Below, one piece after another: positions 61,031 through 64,000 of a stretch of DNA of 64,000 bases. Both the position numbers and the translations under genes were made by a program. The stretch's first letter is position 1. Each line of letters starts with the position of its first letter. The stretch comes from Prostheceraeus crozeri (lineage: Eukaryota > Platyhelminthes > Polycladida > Euryleptidae), in assembly GCA_907163375.1 (NCBI GenBank), contig CAJQUW010009249.1:103918-167917 (forward strand), given 5' to 3'. Below the pieces are notes generated by a model, which saw nothing but the letters and a program-made list of their open reading frames with translations, was not told where the DNA came from and made no database searches.

Positions 61031-62143
61031 TCAGCAATTGTTCTCCTGTAGCATTCCCTTCTCTGATCCTCAACCTCTGGTCAGCAACGATTCTTCGATT
61101 ACTCTTCAGCAATTGGTCTCCTGTGGCGTTCCCTTCTCTGATCCTCAACCTCTGGTCAGCAACGATTCGTCGACTGGTCTTCAGCAATTGGTCTCCTGTG
61201 GCGTTCCCTTCTCTGATCCTCAGCCTCTGGTCATCAACGATTCGTCGACTGGTCTTCAGCAATTGGTCTCCTGTGGCATTCCCTTCTCTGATCCTCAACC
61301 TCTGGTCAGCAACGATTCGTCGACTGGTCTTCAGCAATTGGTCTCCTGTGGCGTTCCCTTCTCTGATCCTCAACCTCTGGTCAGCAACGATTCTTCTATT
61401 ACTCTTCAGCAATTGGTCTCCTGTGGCGTTCCCTTCTCTGATCCTCAACCTCTGGTCAGCAACGATTCGTCGACTGGTCTTCAGCAATTGGTCTCCTGAG
61501 GCGTTCCCTTCTCTGATCCTCAACCTCTGGTCAGCAACGATTCGTCGACTGGTCTTCAGCAATTGGTCTCCTGTGGCGTTCCCTTCTCTGATCCTCAACC
61601 TCTGGTCAGCAACGATTCTTCGATTGCTCTTCAGCAATTGGTCTCCTGTGGCGTTCCCTTCTCTGATCCTCAGCCTCTGGTCAGCAGCGATTGCTCGACT
61701 GGTCTTCAACAATTGGTCTCTTGTGGCGTGCCCTTCCCTTCTCTGATCCTCAACCTCTGGTCAGCAACGATTCCTCGACTGGTCTTCAACAATTGGTCTC
61801 TTGTGGCTTGCCCTTCTCCGATCCTCAACCTCTGGTCAGCAACGATTCCTCCACTGGTCTTCAGCAATTGGTCTCCTGTGGCATTCCCTTCTCTGATCCT
61901 CAACCTCTGGTCAGCAGCGATTCCTCGACTGGTCTTCAACAATTGGTCTCCTGTGGCGTTCCCTTCTCTGATCCTCAACCTCTGGTCAGCAACGATTCGT
62001 CGACTGGTCTTCAGCAATTGGTCTCCTGTGGCATTCCCTTCTCTGATCCTCAACCTCTGGTCAGCAGCGATTCCTCGACTGGTCTTCAACAACTGGTCTC
62101 CTGTGGCGTACCCTTCTCCGATCCTCAACCTCTGGTCAGCAAT
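61031..62143 (+). repeat. 15-unit 75-bp tandem repeat, possibly a degraded coding array
   Basis: About fifteen units of 75 bp. In one + frame each unit encodes 25 residues around PFSDPQPLVSNDSSTGLQQL. All frames on both strands are nearly open because the unit is a multiple of three and lacks stops. Many unit-to-unit changes fall in third positions of the + frame (GTT/GTG/GTA, TCT/TCC, CAA/CAG, TCG/TCC/TCT, TTG/CTG), which hints that this frame was once coding. One unit has TGA in place of TGT (about 61498), and a 5-bp insertion near 61730 shifts the frame. It is either a pseudogene, a non-coding array, or an assembly error. Confidence 0.75.
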
Positions 62144-62149
62144 GACACT

Positions 62150-64000
62150 ATAACTTCATCTTCTGCAGCTATAACTCCAAAAAGTAGAAGAAAAAATCGT
62201 CAATCAACCCGGAATGACCGCGTTCTTGTAAAACTTTTTACTGGTTTTTCTGTCGGAGTGGATGGATTCATATCCCACACAAGTCCTAGATGTGGCAAAC
62301 AGGTTAAATAGCGATGCACACACACGAATATCGTGAGGGTGAGTCAAAGGACCTATTTGTGCGCAGTGGATACCGAAGACCAACGACTCATTGCATTCAA
62401 AGAGCTATCCATGGCTCACCGCTGGCAAATTTTTGGGAATTACAATGGGAATATATGAAAGCTCCTTGTCATGGGATGCCCACATTGACTGCGTATGCAG
62501 TCAAAAAAAACATTGGAAAAAAACACACACAGTGCGTCTGGCGTGACTATTATTGGTCACAACTCCTCCATTCAAAATTCCTTCACAATCGATTGTGTTT
62601 AGTGGATCCATACTAGTGATTTGCGACCCAAAACGAAATCTTCTGCTTGTGTCCTTTTTTAGAATCCACGAAAATCCAAAATGTCGCCTTTTTTCGAAAT
62701 TTTTGGTTACTTGGCTATATTTAATCGATTACAGGCCAACGTTTGGCTACGAAAAAATCATTAATCAAGTAACAGAAATTGTAAATAATATCAATTTTTC
62801 AGATATATTTCAATGGTTAAACTAGTCCTCTCAGTTTCCAAGATGGCCGCCAAACTCAATGAAAGCCATAAATTACAAATTCATGCATATTCTCATTAAT
62901 AAATAATATAAAATCTCCATCATCATCATTACTGTAGTTATAATATCTATATAACTTTCTAAGTATAGCTACGAAATTATCAAGAAGGAAACTTTGTTCA
63001 TCACAAGATATCTATGCAATATGATTGTGTCAACGTTGCGCTATGCAAAAGGATCAACCATTGATTGAAGGTTTCATTGACGCTAGCCGATTACATTCAA
63101 ATTTTGAATTCCTAGATATCTAAGCCACGCTGGTGAATATTCGTAAACTTTATATAACTATGTCGGATTTTGTTTCAAATGTTTACTTCATTCGTTGATG
63201 GACGGTGGAGATAGTGCCATGCCGAGAGAAAAACCAAGTCATGAAAAATAATAGAAAACGGGTTGCTTGTTTTACTTTAAGAAAACAAAAGAGATGAGAA
63301 CAATAACTGATCAGCAAAAAATGTACGATCGAAGAAATCTGATAAATGGAATTGACTGGAACGACGATCGACTACCCTGCGTCCTTTGTGGATCGTTTGT
63401 TAGAATTGTGTTTTATTTTAGGAATACTCCAGAGGGAATATTCCATCACAGGATCGACGTTTTTACCGATTTTTCATCGTTATTGTCGAGCCGTCTTCCA
63501 CAGTATTACGGTCATATACATCGTTGTAAGTGTATGATTTGTGCAATTTGCCGACTCAAGGATTGGTACCAACCTCGACTCATCGAACACCTCATCAGCT
63601 TTTTGTGATCCATCTTCACGAGAGTTTTCGTCATCAGGCATATCCAGAATATAGTGACAAAAACAAAATGTTCTCATTTTCGGTTTCGTCCCAGAAGCAA
63701 TGAAAGTCTGCAGCTTTTGTTTGATATCTGAAGAAAGGAAAATCAACGTATGTACAAATACGAAGGCGACATGAAAAACTTGAAAGAGCTCTCTTCACTT
63801 GGCGCTACAGCAAATCCTAGTGCAATAGTTAGCATCGATCTAATCAATTGATGTAGGCAACGAACCGAAATCAACTGGTTGTGTAATTTTACCAACTCAC
63901 ACCGGTCGCCCTGTGAGATATCGGACGGGATTCCACATGCGCAAAGTCGTTCGACAAGTGTCCTCAACGATTCTCATTCTGATGACCCATGCTTGATATA
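62150..64000. other. Unannotated right end of the window
   Basis: After the array, the + frame continues to 62311 (TPKSRRKNRQSTRND and a hydrophobic GFSVGVDGFIS stretch) without a recognisable domain. Open frames of up to 113 codons at 63267-63608 (+) and up to 88 codons at 63480-63967 (-) overlap antisense to each other; none shows a known motif. Confidence 0.4.

Noticed and set aside
61011-62128. Antisense open frames of 233 and 140 codons over the 75-bp array
   Set aside because: Unit differences look less synonymous in these frames than in the + frame, and there are no splice or start signals.
62840-62860. AAGATGGCCGCC word as a YY1-type promoter element
   Set aside because: A single short match with no adjacent gene; expected by chance in repeats.

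Overview
The window is animal nuclear DNA, AT-rich and intron-bearing, with no bacterial-style gene packing. Frequent short palindromes such as TAGGCCTA and runs like TACATGTACATG, canonical GT..AG introns of 3.5-7 kb, and a mix of Penelope-like elements, piggyBac, mariner/Tc1, hAT-like and LINE elements suggest a marine invertebrate, perhaps an echinoderm, hemichordate or mollusc. The species call is an inference from texture only.

One host gene can be assembled with confidence, on the + strand from about 18.5 to 46.5 kb. Five coding exons (19128-19143, 26022-26921, 33984-35405, 38918-38977, 45649-46010) are joined by four introns that are all phase 1 and all have consensus splice sites. They give a 919-residue open frame: four tandem ubiquitin/SUMO-like (beta-grasp) segments, 15 copies of a 28-residue coiled-coil repeat, a short linker, and a C-terminal segment that may be another beta-grasp fold. 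I recognise no named orthologue. This is the most interesting item in the window.

The rest is mostly mobile DNA. 1-13.2 kb: copies of a hAT-like MITE, a Tc1 remnant, a duplicated segment carrying a TTAA-flanked MITE, and three Penelope-like fragments. 13.2-18.5 kb: largely featureless, with a 32-bp minisatellite. 18.5-46.5 kb: the host gene; its introns hold a LINE 3' fragment (24.6-25.5 kb), an apparently intact three-exon piggyBac element (29109-32797), and a 3.6-kb hAT-like element (40317-43940) that itself contains a MITE. 46.5-57.3 kb: a long-TIR element, a mariner remnant, a nearly full-length Penelope-like element, and the second copy of the duplicated segment, interrupted by a 5'-truncated LINE. 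57.3-64 kb: mostly unannotated, with a 15-unit 75-bp tandem repeat of uncertain coding status.

Pairs of duplicated segments give built-in empty sites. Three insertions (the TTAA MITE, the LINE and the long-TIR element) can therefore be dated as later than the duplication and their target sites read directly.
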